Positions 1 to 9,730 of a stretch of 64,000 nucleotides of DNA are shown piece after piece. The stretch spans positions 1 to 64,000 of the forward strand of contig NZ_MBEI01000071.1 in NCBI RefSeq assembly GCF_001953985.1, read 5' to 3'. This DNA is from Mycobacterium colombiense. Its GTDB lineage: Bacteria; Actinomycetota; Actinomycetes; Mycobacteriales; Mycobacteriaceae. How positions within the stretch are numbered: position 1 is the first letter of the stretch; each line of letters starts with the position of its first letter. The notes beneath the pieces are model-generated. The model worked only from the letters and a program-made list of their open reading frames with translations, did not search any database and was not told the origin of the DNA. Made by a program: the position numbers and the translations under genes.

Positions 1-93
1 CTCACGCACCCGATCCAGCAGCGCCGCCGACTCCGGCGTCTCCCGGGAGGCATACCACCACTCGAACATGTGTTCGATTATGCCGTCGGCCAC
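1..93 (-). CDS. Partial unknown protein, N-terminal end only
   Basis: The first 31 codons of a minus-strand gene run off the left edge. From a GTG at 93 the frame reads MADGIIEHMFEWWYASRE and stays open to the edge; an ATG at 69 is an alternative start. It begins 12 bases after the stop of the DUF4436 gene on the same strand, so it is probably in the same transcription unit. The residue mix (Trp, Phe, Glu, Arg) looks like real protein, but the fragment is too short to assign a family or function. Confidence 0.5.
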   Translation of the reverse strand, partial: MADGIIEHMFEWWYASRETPESAALLDRVRE

Positions 94-105
94 CGACAAG
101 TACGG

Positions 106-1041
106 TCAGTCGCCCTGCCGAATCCATGCCACGATGTACAAGCTCATCGCCGTCACCAGCGCGATCAGCACCCACTGCACGATCGCCTGGTCGATCCACG
201 AACCGGGCGGCGGCGCCCCGGGCAGGATGTTACGCAGCGGGACGATTGCGAACAGGTTCGCGGCATACCAGGTGGCGAACGGCGGCAGGAACTTCCTTCT
301 GCCCAGCGCCATCGGAATGGCGACCAGTAGGGCCAGGGTGGGCAGGCTGATCAGCACCAGGCAGATCCCGAGGTCGAAGATCAGCGGCCCCTTGGCCCGC
401 CTCAGCGTGATCACCACGTTGCCGTTGTCGGTTGCGCGCGAGGTGGGCAGCGCGCTCGGGTCGTGCACCCGGTTGACGCTGATCTCCCAGCCGTCCAGCG
501 CGCCCGTCACTTCAACGCGGGCGGGCACCTTCTTGCGGTTGTCACCTGTGCCGACGAACGCGTCGGCCGCGATCGGCTCGGTCTGGTAGGAGTCGAACGG
601 CCAGTTGCCGGGGTCGCCGTGCGCCTCGATGGTGGTGCTGAGCTGCGCGGGCGCCTTGCCTTTCGGGTATTGCAGATCGCCGAGATCGCTTGTGGGATAT
701 AGGCGTACCGCGACGTCGTTGGCCAGCACGTCAAAACGGTTGTCGTACTGGGCAACTCCGGGATAGGCGAGCACCTCGACGGACAGGCGGTTGGCGACCG
801 GCTTCAATTCTTCGAGGCGCAGCTGCACGATCGTGGCGTCGCCGCCACCCTGGCTCAGGTCCAGTGGGGGCAGCGGCCCCTCCGACCGCTGCAGAAAATG
901 CACACCGAAAAGCGACAGGACGTAGACGATGATGACCGCCGCGAGAATGCACACGCCGATCGCGATCCGTGGCGCCTCACGCTTCTTCTTCGCAGCCGGC
1001 GCCGGGGCCGACGCGACGGCGGTCGGAGCCTCCGTGGTCAT
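106..1041 (-). CDS. DUF4436 family membrane protein, copy 1
   Basis: 311 residues. A short Ala/Pro-rich cytoplasmic N-terminus with a KKKR stretch precedes one membrane helix (about residues 25-48). An extracytoplasmic domain follows, and then three C-terminal membrane helices (about 220-305). It shares with two other genes here the blocks GDLQYPKGKAPAQ, TTIEAHGDPGNWPFDSY, RAKGPLIFDLGICLVLISLP and LRNILPGAPPPGSW. M. tuberculosis has one such gene at this locus (Rv0713, from memory). Function is unknown. It lies downstream of the formylglycine-generating enzyme gene with a gap of about 250 bases, so it may have its own promoter. Confidence 0.85.
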   Translation of the reverse strand: MTTEAPTAVASAPAPAAKKKREAPRIAIGVCILAAVIIVYVLSLFGVHFLQRSEGPLPPLDLSQGGGDATIVQLRLEELKPVANRLSVEVLAYPGVAQYDNRFDVLANDVAVRLYPTSDLGDLQYPKGKAPAQLSTTIEAHGDPGNWPFDSYQTEPIAADAFVGTGDNRKKVPARVEVTGALDGWEISVNRVHDPSALPTSRATDNGNVVITLRRAKGPLIFDLGICLVLISLPTLALLVAIPMALGRRKFLPPFATWYAANLFAIVPLRNILPGAPPPGSWIDQAIVQWVLIALVTAMSLYIVAWIRQGD

Positions 1042-1294
1042 CGGCCACCGCCGCGAGCAATCGCGGGCCGCGCATACCGCAAGGCTTGCTGACCGCAGAC
1101 CGGCACCGCTGACGACATCGGGCTGCGGCTGGCTGGCACGTCGTCAGATGTTAGCGAATGACGGAACCGGATGCGCGGGCGAAATCCCCTGTCCAGAAGG
1201 ACAAAAGACACCCGACATCCACCGGACACGCACCGTTAACTTCATCGCCGGCGACGCCCCGGACGCAACCTGCCAGCGCGGCGCTACGGATTTG

Positions 1295-2185
1295 CTACGC
1301 CGACGACGAGTCGACCACGCAGCGAAAACCGATGTGGGTAGTCGCGGAGTCCTGCGATTGCGGTGACCGGGCCGCCGGACGGTAGCGGTGGCAATACTCC
1401 GGCGCGCACAGGTGGCTGCCGCCCTTCAACGTCTGGTTGACCGACGGGTCGGCCGGACCCGACGGGGTGCAGCAGGATTTGGGCGGCACCTCGAGCCGGT
1501 GGTGCGCGGTGAACTCGGTGGCCGTCCACTCCCACACGTTGCCGATCATGTCGACAAGCCCAAAAGCGTTGGGGGCGAACGTGCCAACGGGCGACGTTCC
1601 CACCCAGCCGAGCGCGCCGTCATTGCGGTACGGGAAGCTGCCCTGCCAGGTATTGGCCATCAACCGCCCGCCGATCGTGGCCTCGTCACCCCACGAGTAC
1701 GTCGTCGTGGACCCGGCCCGGGCCGCGAACTCCCACTCGGCCTCGGTCGGCAACCGCCGCCCGGCCCAGCGCGCGTAGGCCGCCGCGTCCGGATACGCCA
1801 CCTGCACCACCGGATGATCGCCGCGGTCCGCGACATCGCTATCGGGCCCGAACGGATGGCGCCAGCTCGCCCCCGGCACCCACTGCCACCACTGCCGCCA
1901 GTCGCGCAGGTCGACCGGCCCGGGTGTCGGCCGGAAAACCATTGCGCCCGGGCACAAATCGTCTGCGTTCGCTCCCGGGTACAGCGCCGGGTCGATCGGC
2001 TGCTCGGCCACCGTGACATACCCGGTGGCGTCGACGAAGTCGGCGAACTGCGCGTTGGTCACCGGGTGGCGTTCCACCCCGATCGGCCCCACCGTCACGG
2101 TGTGGATCGGCGCCTCTTCGGGGTAGAAACTGATCGACCCCATGCGGAATGACCCGCCCGGAAGGTCGACCAGTTCGCTCAGCAC
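1295..2185 (-). CDS. Formylglycine-generating enzyme (SUMF1/FGE family)
   Basis: 296 residues, the counterpart of Rv0712. This family oxidises the sulfatase active-site cysteine to formylglycine. The two catalytic cysteines are present near the C-terminus in GGSHLCAPEYCHRYRP, spaced C-x4-C as in characterised FGEs. Other family blocks are LPGGSFRMGS at the N-terminus, RRLPTEAEWEFAARAG and DMIGNVWEWTATEF. The GTG at 2185 is chosen because the protein then begins VLSELVDLPGG, as the family does; the frame is open further upstream but would run into the preceding gene. The obvious client is the sulfatase encoded upstream at 5478-7838. Confidence 0.9.
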   Translation of the reverse strand: MLSELVDLPGGSFRMGSISFYPEEAPIHTVTVGPIGVERHPVTNAQFADFVDATGYVTVAEQPIDPALYPGANADDLCPGAMVFRPTPGPVDLRDWRQWWQWVPGASWRHPFGPDSDVADRGDHPVVQVAYPDAAAYARWAGRRLPTEAEWEFAARAGSTTTYSWGDEATIGGRLMANTWQGSFPYRNDGALGWVGTSPVGTFAPNAFGLVDMIGNVWEWTATEFTAHHRLEVPPKSCCTPSGPADPSVNQTLKGGSHLCAPEYCHRYRPAARSPQSQDSATTHIGFRCVVDSSSA

Positions 2186-2208
2186 CCCTTCAGGGTATGA
2201 CGGACCCC

Positions 2209-3153
2209 CTAATCCGATTGCCGGTACCAGGTGAGCATGTACAGGGCCATCGCCGCGACCAAACCGATCAGCACCCAGAGCACCAGGACTTGGTCGATCC
2301 ACGCGCCCGGTGGTGGCGCGCCCGGAAGGAAGTTACGGATGGGGATGACGGCGAACAGCAGGGCCGCGAACCACGTCACGAAGGGTGGCACGAATTTCCT
2401 TCGCCCCAAGGCGATTTGAATCACAACGGCAAACGCCAAGGCAGGCAGTGCGAAGAGGACCAGGCAGATGCCCAGATCGAAGATCAACGGCCCCTTGGCC
2501 CGGTGCAGGGTGATGATGACGTTGTCGGCGCGATCGGAGTCCTGGCTGGCTTCGCCGACGCGCTGGACGCTGACGTCCCAGCCGTCCAACCCGCCGGTGA
2601 CCTCCACCCGCGCGGGAATGTAGCGACGCGCATCGCCCTGGCCGACAAGCACCTCGGCGGACAGGGCGTCCGTGCGGTAGGAGTCGAACGGCCAGTTATT
2701 CGGGTTGCCGTGCGCCTCAATGGTCGTCGCGACCTGCGCAGGCGACTTACCGGCCGGGTACTGCAAGTCCCCCAGGTCATTCGGCGGGTCCATGCGCACC
2801 GCGGTGTCGGTCTTCAGCACTTCGAGGCGTTTGTCGAACATCGACTCCTCGGGGATCACCAGCACCTTGACCGTGAGGCGGTTGGCGACGGTGTCCAACT
2901 TCTCGAGGCGCACCAGCACGACGGTGTCATTGGTCGCGTTGAGGTCCGGCGGCTTGAGCGGCCCCGCGGTCTGGGCCAGCAGATGCACGCCGAACAGTGA
3001 CAGGACGTAGACGACGACAAAACCCGCGACGGCGGCCACGGCGATGACCCTGCGCCGTTTGCGCCGGTCGGACGCGGCCGCGGGCGCGGGTGCCGCGGTT
3101 GGTTGCTCCGATGGCGCTGGAGGCGGTGGCGAGGGTGGCGCTAGATGGGTCAT
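2209..3153 (-). CDS. DUF4436 family membrane protein, copy 2
   Basis: 314 residues with the same layout as copy 1: Pro/Ala-rich N-terminus, one helix beginning IAVAAVAGFVVVYVLSLFGV, an outer domain, then three C-terminal helices. Shared blocks include VRLEKLDTVANRLTVKVLV and TTIEAHGNPNNWPFDSYRT. The ATG at 3153 is preferred over the upstream ATG at 3210 because a GGAGGTG ribosome binding site lies 8 bases before it. The gene ends 23 bases before the FGE start, so the two are probably co-transcribed. Function unknown. Confidence 0.87.
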   Translation of the reverse strand: MTHLAPPSPPPPAPSEQPTAAPAPAAASDRRKRRRVIAVAAVAGFVVVYVLSLFGVHLLAQTAGPLKPPDLNATNDTVVLVRLEKLDTVANRLTVKVLVIPEESMFDKRLEVLKTDTAVRMDPPNDLGDLQYPAGKSPAQVATTIEAHGNPNNWPFDSYRTDALSAEVLVGQGDARRYIPARVEVTGGLDGWDVSVQRVGEASQDSDRADNVIITLHRAKGPLIFDLGICLVLFALPALAFAVVIQIALGRRKFVPPFVTWFAALLFAVIPIRNFLPGAPPPGAWIDQVLVLWVLIGLVAAMALYMLTWYRQSD

Positions 3154-3420
3154 CGGTGAACACCTCCGTGGGGGATTGGAGCACTCGAAGACGGATGCTA
3201 GCGAACCCACTGTCGCGGCGGGGCAAGTTCAAAAATTCGTCATGTGTAGGTAATTTTCGGCGGCGCACCGCGCCATACCGGCCGCCTCAGCGAAACGGAT
3301 GTGGACGACTCAGCGGCGATCGCCCGCCCGGCCGCGCAAACGGTCGGAGGACCGCCGGTCGGCGCTCCAATTCATCCGGATTTTGTTTGCCTGTTAATCC
3401 GTAGCAGTAATTGTCAACGG

Positions 3421-4542
3421 GTGAAGCGCAATCGTGCGGTCGTCGGCGCCCTGACGGCCGGCGCCATGGTGGTCTCCGCCTGCAGCAACTCCCCTGCGAG
3501 CCTGCCGTACACCGCCGGGGCCAAGGTCGACTGCGGCGGCAAGCAGACCCTGGCGGCCAGCGGCTCGACCGCGCAAGCCAACGCGATGACCAAATTCATC
3601 GACGCCTATCGCCAGGCCTGCTCGTCGCAGACCCTCAACTACACGGCCAACGGGTCCGGCAACGGCATCAACGACTTCCTCGCCGGCAAAACGGATTTCG
3701 CCGGATCGGACACACCGCTGTCGGGAGACCAATACGCCGCCGCCAAGCGGCGGTGCGGCGGCGCCGACGCCTGGAACCTGCCGGTGGTGTTCGGCCCGCT
3801 GGCCATCACCTACAACCTCGCCACCGTCGACTCCCTGGTGCTCGACGCCCCCACGCTGGCCAAGATCTTCAACGGCACCATCACGCGCTGGGACGACCCG
3901 GCCCTGGCGTCGCTCAACGCCTCCATGCCGGCCGAGGACATTCACGTCATCTACCGCAGCGACGGCTCGGGCACCACCGACAACTTCCAGGCCTACCTGC
4001 AATCCGCGTCCGGCGGGGCCTGGGGCAAGGGCGCGGGCAAGACCTTCAACGGCGGTGTGGGTACCGGCGCCGTCGGCAACACCGGCATCGCGGCCGCCGT
4101 GAAGAGCACCGAGGGGGCGATCGGCTACAACGAACTCTCGTTCGCGCTCCAGCAGGGCCTGTTCGCCGCCGAGATCAAGACGCCGGCCAGCCGCAGGTCG
4201 TTGCGCCCGGTCCGGATCGGCACCGACACGGTCGGCAAAACCATCAAGGCCGCCAAGATCACCGGCGCGGGAAACGATCTGGTGCTCGACCTGTCGTCGT
4301 TCTACAACCCCGCCCAGCCCGACGTCTACCCGATCGTGTTGGCCACCTACGAGATCGTCTGCTCGAAGTACCCGACCTACGATGTGGCCAAGGCGGTCAA
4401 GGCTTTTCTGCAGGCGGCCATCGGCCCCGGCCAGATCGAACTGGCCAGAAGCGGCTACATCCCGTTGTCGGCCGACTTCCAGGCACGGGTCTCCAGCGCG
4501 GTCGACGGGATCAGCTCCGTGGACGCGCCGAAGCCCGAGTGA
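3421..4542 (+). CDS. PstS3-type phosphate-binding lipoprotein
   Basis: 373 residues from a GTG start. An N-terminal signal ending MVVSAC gives a lipobox cysteine at about residue 21, so the protein is an outer-leaflet lipoprotein. The mature part resembles mycobacterial PstS3: CGGKQTLAASGSTAQANAM, NYTANGSGNGINDF, DFAGSDTPLS, YRSDGSGTTDNFQ and YPIVLATYEIVCSKYP. These form the phosphate-binding loops of the ABC importer family. It is the only plus-strand gene among seven minus-strand neighbours, and no pstC, pstA or pstB lies near it. It is convergent with the third DUF4436 gene (6-base gap). Start choice rests on the signal peptide; the Shine-Dalgarno is weak. Confidence 0.87.
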   Translation: MKRNRAVVGALTAGAMVVSACSNSPASLPYTAGAKVDCGGKQTLAASGSTAQANAMTKFIDAYRQACSSQTLNYTANGSGNGINDFLAGKTDFAGSDTPLSGDQYAAAKRRCGGADAWNLPVVFGPLAITYNLATVDSLVLDAPTLAKIFNGTITRWDDPALASLNASMPAEDIHVIYRSDGSGTTDNFQAYLQSASGGAWGKGAGKTFNGGVGTGAVGNTGIAAAVKSTEGAIGYNELSFALQQGLFAAEIKTPASRRSLRPVRIGTDTVGKTIKAAKITGAGNDLVLDLSSFYNPAQPDVYPIVLATYEIVCSKYPTYDVAKAVKAFLQAAIGPGQIELARSGYIPLSADFQARVSSAVDGISSVDAPKPE

Positions 4543-4548
4543 GCGAAT

Positions 4549-5478
4549 TCAGATCTTGGTAGGCGTTTTTCGATCGCGCTGTCGCCACCAGCCGACCAGG
4601 AACAGCGTCAGCGCGGCCACCAGCCCGATCAACACCCACAGCACGATGGCCTGGTCGACCCACGAGCCGTACGGTGGGCTGCCCGGCAGGATGTTGCGCA
4701 ACGGGACAATCGCGAAAAGCATTGCGCCGTACCACGTGGTGAGCGGCGGCAGGAACGACGTTCTGCCCAGCGCCACGGGAATGGCGACCCAGAGCGCCAG
4801 GACGGGCAGCGAGATCAAGACCAGGCAGATGCCGACGTCGAAGATCAGCTGCCCCTTGGCCCGGTGCAACGTGATCACCACGTCGTCCTTGATATCTGGG
4901 TTGTTGTCTTCGGCGTCGTGGACGCGGGTGACGGTGGCATCCCACCCGTCCAGCCCGCCGGTGGCTTCCACGCGGGCGGCCGTCTTCTCCTTGTTGGCGC
5001 CCGAGCCGGTGAACACGTCGGCCGAGATGACCCCGGTCCGGTAGGAATCGAACGGCCAGTTCGCGGGATCGCCGTGCGCCTCGATGGTCGTGGTCACCTG
5101 TGCGGGCGCCTTGCCGACCGGATACTGCAGGTCACCCAGGTCGTTGTCGGGATACAGCCGCACCGCCGCGTCGGTCGTCAGCACGCCGAAGTTCTTGTCG
5201 TACAACGTGTCTTTGGGGTAGACGAGCACATTGACGGTCAACCGGTTCGCGACGGTGTCCAGTTTCTCCAGCCGCACCTGGACGACGCTGTCCTCGGCCT
5301 CGACCTTGCTCAGGTCCACCGCCGGCAGCGGTGGCGCCGATTTGGCCAGCAGATGCACGGCGATCAGCGACAACACGTAGATGACGATGACGGAGGCGAC
5401 GATCCCGAACGCGATCGCGAGTTGCCGCCCTCGCGCGCCGTTCGGTGCCGGCGGGGCGGCGGTCATTGGGCTACCCAT
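4549..5478 (-). CDS. DUF4436 family membrane protein, copy 3
   Basis: 309 residues. The frame is open for another kilobase upstream, but that part is the shadow of the sulfatase gene. The start ATG at 5478 overlaps the sulfatase stop by one base (TGATG), indicating translational coupling; an in-frame ATG at 5466 is an alternative. Layout is as in the other copies: an N-terminal helix (AIAFGIVASVIVIYVLSLIAV), an outer domain with EAHGDPANWPFDSYRT, and C-terminal helices with PLRNILPGSPPYGSW. The C-terminus is basic (RQRDRKTPTKI). Function unknown. Confidence 0.88.
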   Translation of the reverse strand: MGSPMTAAPPAPNGARGRQLAIAFGIVASVIVIYVLSLIAVHLLAKSAPPLPAVDLSKVEAEDSVVQVRLEKLDTVANRLTVNVLVYPKDTLYDKNFGVLTTDAAVRLYPDNDLGDLQYPVGKAPAQVTTTIEAHGDPANWPFDSYRTGVISADVFTGSGANKEKTAARVEATGGLDGWDATVTRVHDAEDNNPDIKDDVVITLHRAKGQLIFDVGICLVLISLPVLALWVAIPVALGRTSFLPPLTTWYGAMLFAIVPLRNILPGSPPYGSWVDQAIVLWVLIGLVAALTLFLVGWWRQRDRKTPTKI

Positions 5479-7838
5479 CAGTCCCGCGAAAAGGCAAGCG
5501 CGATCTCGGTTTCCACATCCACGTAGGGTCGGCCGGACACGTCGACGGTGACCTGGGTGATGGTGCCACCGGTGAACGTGAACGGCGCCTTGTAGCGGCT
5601 GGACACCCCCGATCCGCCATTGCGCCCGACCGTGATACCCGCACCGGCCAGCCCGAACGTGCCGGGGTGGGTGGTCACCCCGGCCAGCGTGCCGACGACC
5701 CTGTCGTCGATGAACAACGTGACGTCGCCCAACGGCGTGTGACTGTTCTCGACCGTTCCGGTGCGCGCATAGCCGGCGCCGAACAGATGCCTGCCCAGGG
5801 GCACGGCGTCGGAGGAGGACACCTCCTGCTGGCGCTCGCCGAGAAAGTTGTACACGTAATGCAGCCGACCGTCCTGGATGAACAGCACATGCCCGCCGTG
5901 CGCGCCGCCCTGCTTGAACAGCACCCCCTCCGCACCGGTGGTGTCCACGGTCACCTCCGCCAGCACCGAGAACGACCGGCCGCGGAGTTCGGCGGCGGCA
6001 CCGATGCTGACATCGGCGCAGTCGGGATAGTAGATGTAGCTGTTGCGGTCGCTGACCAAATACGGCCGCGACCGCCCCAGCGTCTCCAGGATGTTCAGGT
6101 CCGACAGCGGCAGCCCGTTGTATTTGGCCGCCTCCGAGAACCACAGCGCCTTGAGTTCTTCGAGCTTGTCCGGGTTTTCGGCAGCCAGGTCGTGGCATTG
6201 GCTGCGGTCGGCCTCGATGTGGAACAGTTCCCAGCGGTCGGCGTCGAAGTGGGACCAGCCGGCCGGTGTCGCCGCGTGCACGGTGTTGGCGAACCAGCCC
6301 TGATGCCAGATCCCGCGGGTGCCCAGCATGGTGTAGAACTGGGTGCTCTTGCCGGTGTCGGCGCGCGAATCGGCAAGGGCCGCTTTGAAACTCACGCCGT
6401 CGAGCGGCTTCTGGGCGATGCCCTTGACCGTTTCCGGCGGCGTCATGCCCAGCAGGTCGTAGACGGTCGGGGTGATGTCGCAGACGTTGACGTAGTTGTC
6501 GCGGACTTCCCCGTGTGCGGCAATCCCGTTGGGCCACGAGATGATCGCCGTGTCGGCGATGCCGCCCTCATGTGAGGCGTAGCGCTTGTACAGCTTGTAG
6601 GGCGTGTTGAACGCCATCGCCCATCCGATTGGGTAATGGTTGTAGGTCTCCGGGCCGCCGAGGTGTTCGAACAGCTTCATGCTTTCTTCGACGGTGTCGA
6701 TGTAGCCGTTGAAGAACTTGCCCTCGTTGACCGATCCGTTCGGGCCGCCCTCACCGCTGGCGCCGTTGTCGGAGATGACCACGATGATGGTGTCGTCCAG
6801 CTGATCCGATTCCTCGAGATAGTCCAGGATGCGGCCGATCTGGGCGTCGGTGTAGCTCAGGAACCCCGCGAACACCTCGGCCATCCGGGAGAACAGCCTC
6901 TTCTCTTCGTCGTTCAGCGATTCCCAGGGCCGTACCGTGTCCTGCAGCGGCCACGGTTCGCCGCCCGGCCCCTTGACGTCGAGATACGGGTTGACCGGCG
7001 ACAATCCGGTGTCGGGCGGCACGATCCCCAGCGCCTTCTGCCGCTCCAGGACCACCTCGCGGTAGCGCTCGTAGCCCATGTCGAACTTGCCGGCGTAGCG
7101 GTCCGCCCACTCCTTGAAGACGTGATGCGGCGCGTGCCCGGCGCCGGGGCAGACGTAGGAGAACCAGGGCTTCTCGGGCGCAATCACTTTGGCGTCGCGG
7201 ATGAATTCGATCGTCTTGTCGGCGAGGTCCTTCGAGAGGTGGTAGCCGTCCTCCGGGGTGCCCGGCGGGGTGACCGGGTGGTTGTCGTACACCAGGTCCG
7301 GATACCACTGGTCGGTCTCCCCGCCCAGGAACCCGTAGAACCGTTCGAAGCCGCGCGAGGTCGGCCAGTGCCGCTTCGTCGAGGCGAGATTCGATTCCTC
7401 GAGCGGCGTCAGGTGCCACTTGCCCACGCAGTAGGTGTTGTATCCCCGTTCGGCGAGAGCCTCGGAGAGCAGGCCGGTTTCGAAGGGGATGCGGCCGTTG
7501 GCGTTGGGGAAGCCCTCGGTGAACTCCTCGATGGTGGCCATGCCGACGGTCGTGGCGTTGCGGCCGGTGAGCAACGACGCCCGGGTGGGCGAGCACAGCG
7601 CGGTGGTGTGGAATTGCGAGAGGCGGACGCCGCGCTCGGCGATGCGCGACATGGCGGGCATCTCGACCAGGCCGCCGAAGCAGTCCCAGGTCGCGATGCC
7701 CGTGTCGTCCCACACCAGGTACAGCACGTTGGGCGCGTTCTGCGGGGCGGTCGGCGCCGCGTAGGGCCCCCAGTCCGGTTCGGAATCCCGGATGTCGAGC
7801 TCGATCTTCCCGTTGAACTGCCCCGACCCAGTCGCCAT
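5478..7838 (-). CDS. atsA: Arylsulfatase
   Basis: 786 residues, matching M. tuberculosis AtsA (Rv0711, about 787). It should hydrolyse sulfate esters. The sulfatase signature is intact: CSPTRASLLTGRN, in which the Cys (about residue 83) is converted to formylglycine by the enzyme encoded at 1295-2185. Metal-site motifs include LVWDDTG near the N-terminus and VISDNGASGEGG further on. A C-terminal beta-rich domain follows (about 580-786). I see no classical signal peptide. It lies 52 bases beyond rpsQ with no obvious terminator between, so it may be read through from the S10 operon. Confidence 0.93.
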   Translation of the reverse strand: MATGSGQFNGKIELDIRDSEPDWGPYAAPTAPQNAPNVLYLVWDDTGIATWDCFGGLVEMPAMSRIAERGVRLSQFHTTALCSPTRASLLTGRNATTVGMATIEEFTEGFPNANGRIPFETGLLSEALAERGYNTYCVGKWHLTPLEESNLASTKRHWPTSRGFERFYGFLGGETDQWYPDLVYDNHPVTPPGTPEDGYHLSKDLADKTIEFIRDAKVIAPEKPWFSYVCPGAGHAPHHVFKEWADRYAGKFDMGYERYREVVLERQKALGIVPPDTGLSPVNPYLDVKGPGGEPWPLQDTVRPWESLNDEEKRLFSRMAEVFAGFLSYTDAQIGRILDYLEESDQLDDTIIVVISDNGASGEGGPNGSVNEGKFFNGYIDTVEESMKLFEHLGGPETYNHYPIGWAMAFNTPYKLYKRYASHEGGIADTAIISWPNGIAAHGEVRDNYVNVCDITPTVYDLLGMTPPETVKGIAQKPLDGVSFKAALADSRADTGKSTQFYTMLGTRGIWHQGWFANTVHAATPAGWSHFDADRWELFHIEADRSQCHDLAAENPDKLEELKALWFSEAAKYNGLPLSDLNILETLGRSRPYLVSDRNSYIYYPDCADVSIGAAAELRGRSFSVLAEVTVDTTGAEGVLFKQGGAHGGHVLFIQDGRLHYVYNFLGERQQEVSSSDAVPLGRHLFGAGYARTGTVENSHTPLGDVTLFIDDRVVGTLAGVTTHPGTFGLAGAGITVGRNGGSGVSSRYKAPFTFTGGTITQVTVDVSGRPYVDVETEIALAFSRD

Positions 7839-7890
7839 CGCCGCAGACTACACCCGGGACCGGGCGTTCGCTGCCGCTAGCTAAAAGGGC

Positions 7891-8238
7891 TTACTTAGCC
7901 TTTTCCAGAATTTCGACGAGCCGCCAACGCTTGGTCGCCGACATCGGGCGGGTCTCCATCAGCGAGACGCGGTCGCCGATGCCGGCGGTGCTGTTCTCGT
8001 CGTGCGCCTTGACCTTCGTGGTAGTCCGGATGATCTTGCCGTACAGCGGGTGACGCACGCGGTCCTCGAGCTCGACCACGATGGTCTTCTGCATCTTGTC
8101 GCTCACCACGTAGCCGATGCGCACCTTGCGGCGGCCCCGCACCTTCGGGTTGGCCGGAGTGTTCTTGGGGCCCTTGTCCTTCGACGCGGCCTCGGTTTTG
8201 GCGGCCTTCTTGGGGGCGGCCTTCTTGGCTTCTGCCAT
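7891..8238 (-). CDS. rpsQ: 30S ribosomal protein S17
   Basis: 115 residues with an extra Lys/Ala-rich N-terminus (about 30 residues) typical of mycobacterial S17. The core RGRRKVRIGYVVSDKMQKTIVVELEDRV is unmistakable. The ATG at 8238 overlaps the rpmC stop by one base; a GTG one codon earlier is also possible. It is the last gene of the S10 operon here. Confidence 0.96.
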   Translation of the reverse strand: MAEAKKAAPKKAAKTEAASKDKGPKNTPANPKVRGRRKVRIGYVVSDKMQKTIVVELEDRVRHPLYGKIIRTTTKVKAHDENSTAGIGDRVSLMETRPMSATKRWRLVEILEKAK

Positions 8239-8471
8239 CACGATTCCTTACCGTCGGGCCCGGAAGCCAAGCCCAGTTCTCGTTCGCGCAGCACGGTGTA
8301 GACGCGCGCGATCTCCTGACGCACCGTGCGGAGCCGGCGGTTGTTGGTGAGCTGTCCGGTCGCCATCTGGAAACGCAGATTGAAAAGCTCTTCCTTGGAT
8401 TCGCGCAACCGCTCGGCCAGCTCCTCTTCGGTGAGCTCACGCAGTTCGCCAGGCGAAATTCCCACGGCCAT
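8238..8471 (-). CDS. rpmC: 50S ribosomal protein L29
   Basis: 77 residues starting MAVGISPGELRELTEEEL. It contains the L29 helical hairpin with LFNLRFQMATGQLTNNRRLR. Start ATG at 8471 overlaps the rplP stop by one base (TGATG), which fixes the start and indicates coupling. Confidence 0.96.
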   Translation of the reverse strand: MAVGISPGELRELTEEELAERLRESKEELFNLRFQMATGQLTNNRRLRTVRQEIARVYTVLRERELGLASGPDGKES

Positions 8472-8887
8472 CAGAACTGATCCTCTCGAGTCACGATGCG
8501 AGCCTTGATCGGCAGCTTGTGGATTGCGCGGGTCAGCGCCGCCCGGGCGGTCTGCTCGTTGGGGTAGCTGAGTTCGAACAGCACCCGGCCCGGCTTGACG
8601 TTGACGACCCACCACTCCGGCGAACCCTTACCCGAACCCATGCGGGTTTCGGCGGGCTTCTTGGTCAGCGGGCGGTCGGGGAAGACGTTGATCCACACCT
8701 TGCCGCCACGCTTGATGTGCCGGTTGATGGCGATACGAGCGGACTCGATCTGCCGGTTGGTGACGTAGGCGTGTTCCAGGGCCTGGATGCCGTAGTCGCC
8801 GAAGTTCACCGCCGTGCCGCCACTGGCGATGCCACGCTGGCGGGGGTGGTGCTGCTTGCGGTGTTTAACCCTGCGGGGAATCAACAT
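8471..8887 (-). CDS. rplP: 50S ribosomal protein L16
   Basis: 138 residues, standard L16 length. Begins MLIPRRVKHRKQHHPRQRG; also shows GGKVWINVFPDRPLTKKP and MGSGKGSPEWWVVNVKPG. L16 sits near the peptidyl-transferase centre. About 70 bases separate it from rpsC, more than elsewhere in this operon. Confidence 0.97.
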   Translation of the reverse strand: MLIPRRVKHRKQHHPRQRGIASGGTAVNFGDYGIQALEHAYVTNRQIESARIAINRHIKRGGKVWINVFPDRPLTKKPAETRMGSGKGSPEWWVVNVKPGRVLFELSYPNEQTARAALTRAIHKLPIKARIVTREDQF

Positions 8888-8956
8888 GATTCAGCTCTCC
8901 GTGCTTTGTGGTTCTGCAGCGGGTGCGGACTGGGTCGCGGCGGCCGTCGCGCCCTC

Positions 8957-9729
<773 letters not shown>

Positions 9730-9730
<1 letters not shown>

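Noticed and set aside
5479..6537. Upstream extension of DUF4436 copy 3
   Set aside because: This part is out of frame with and inside the sulfatase gene; the TGATG overlap gives the real start.
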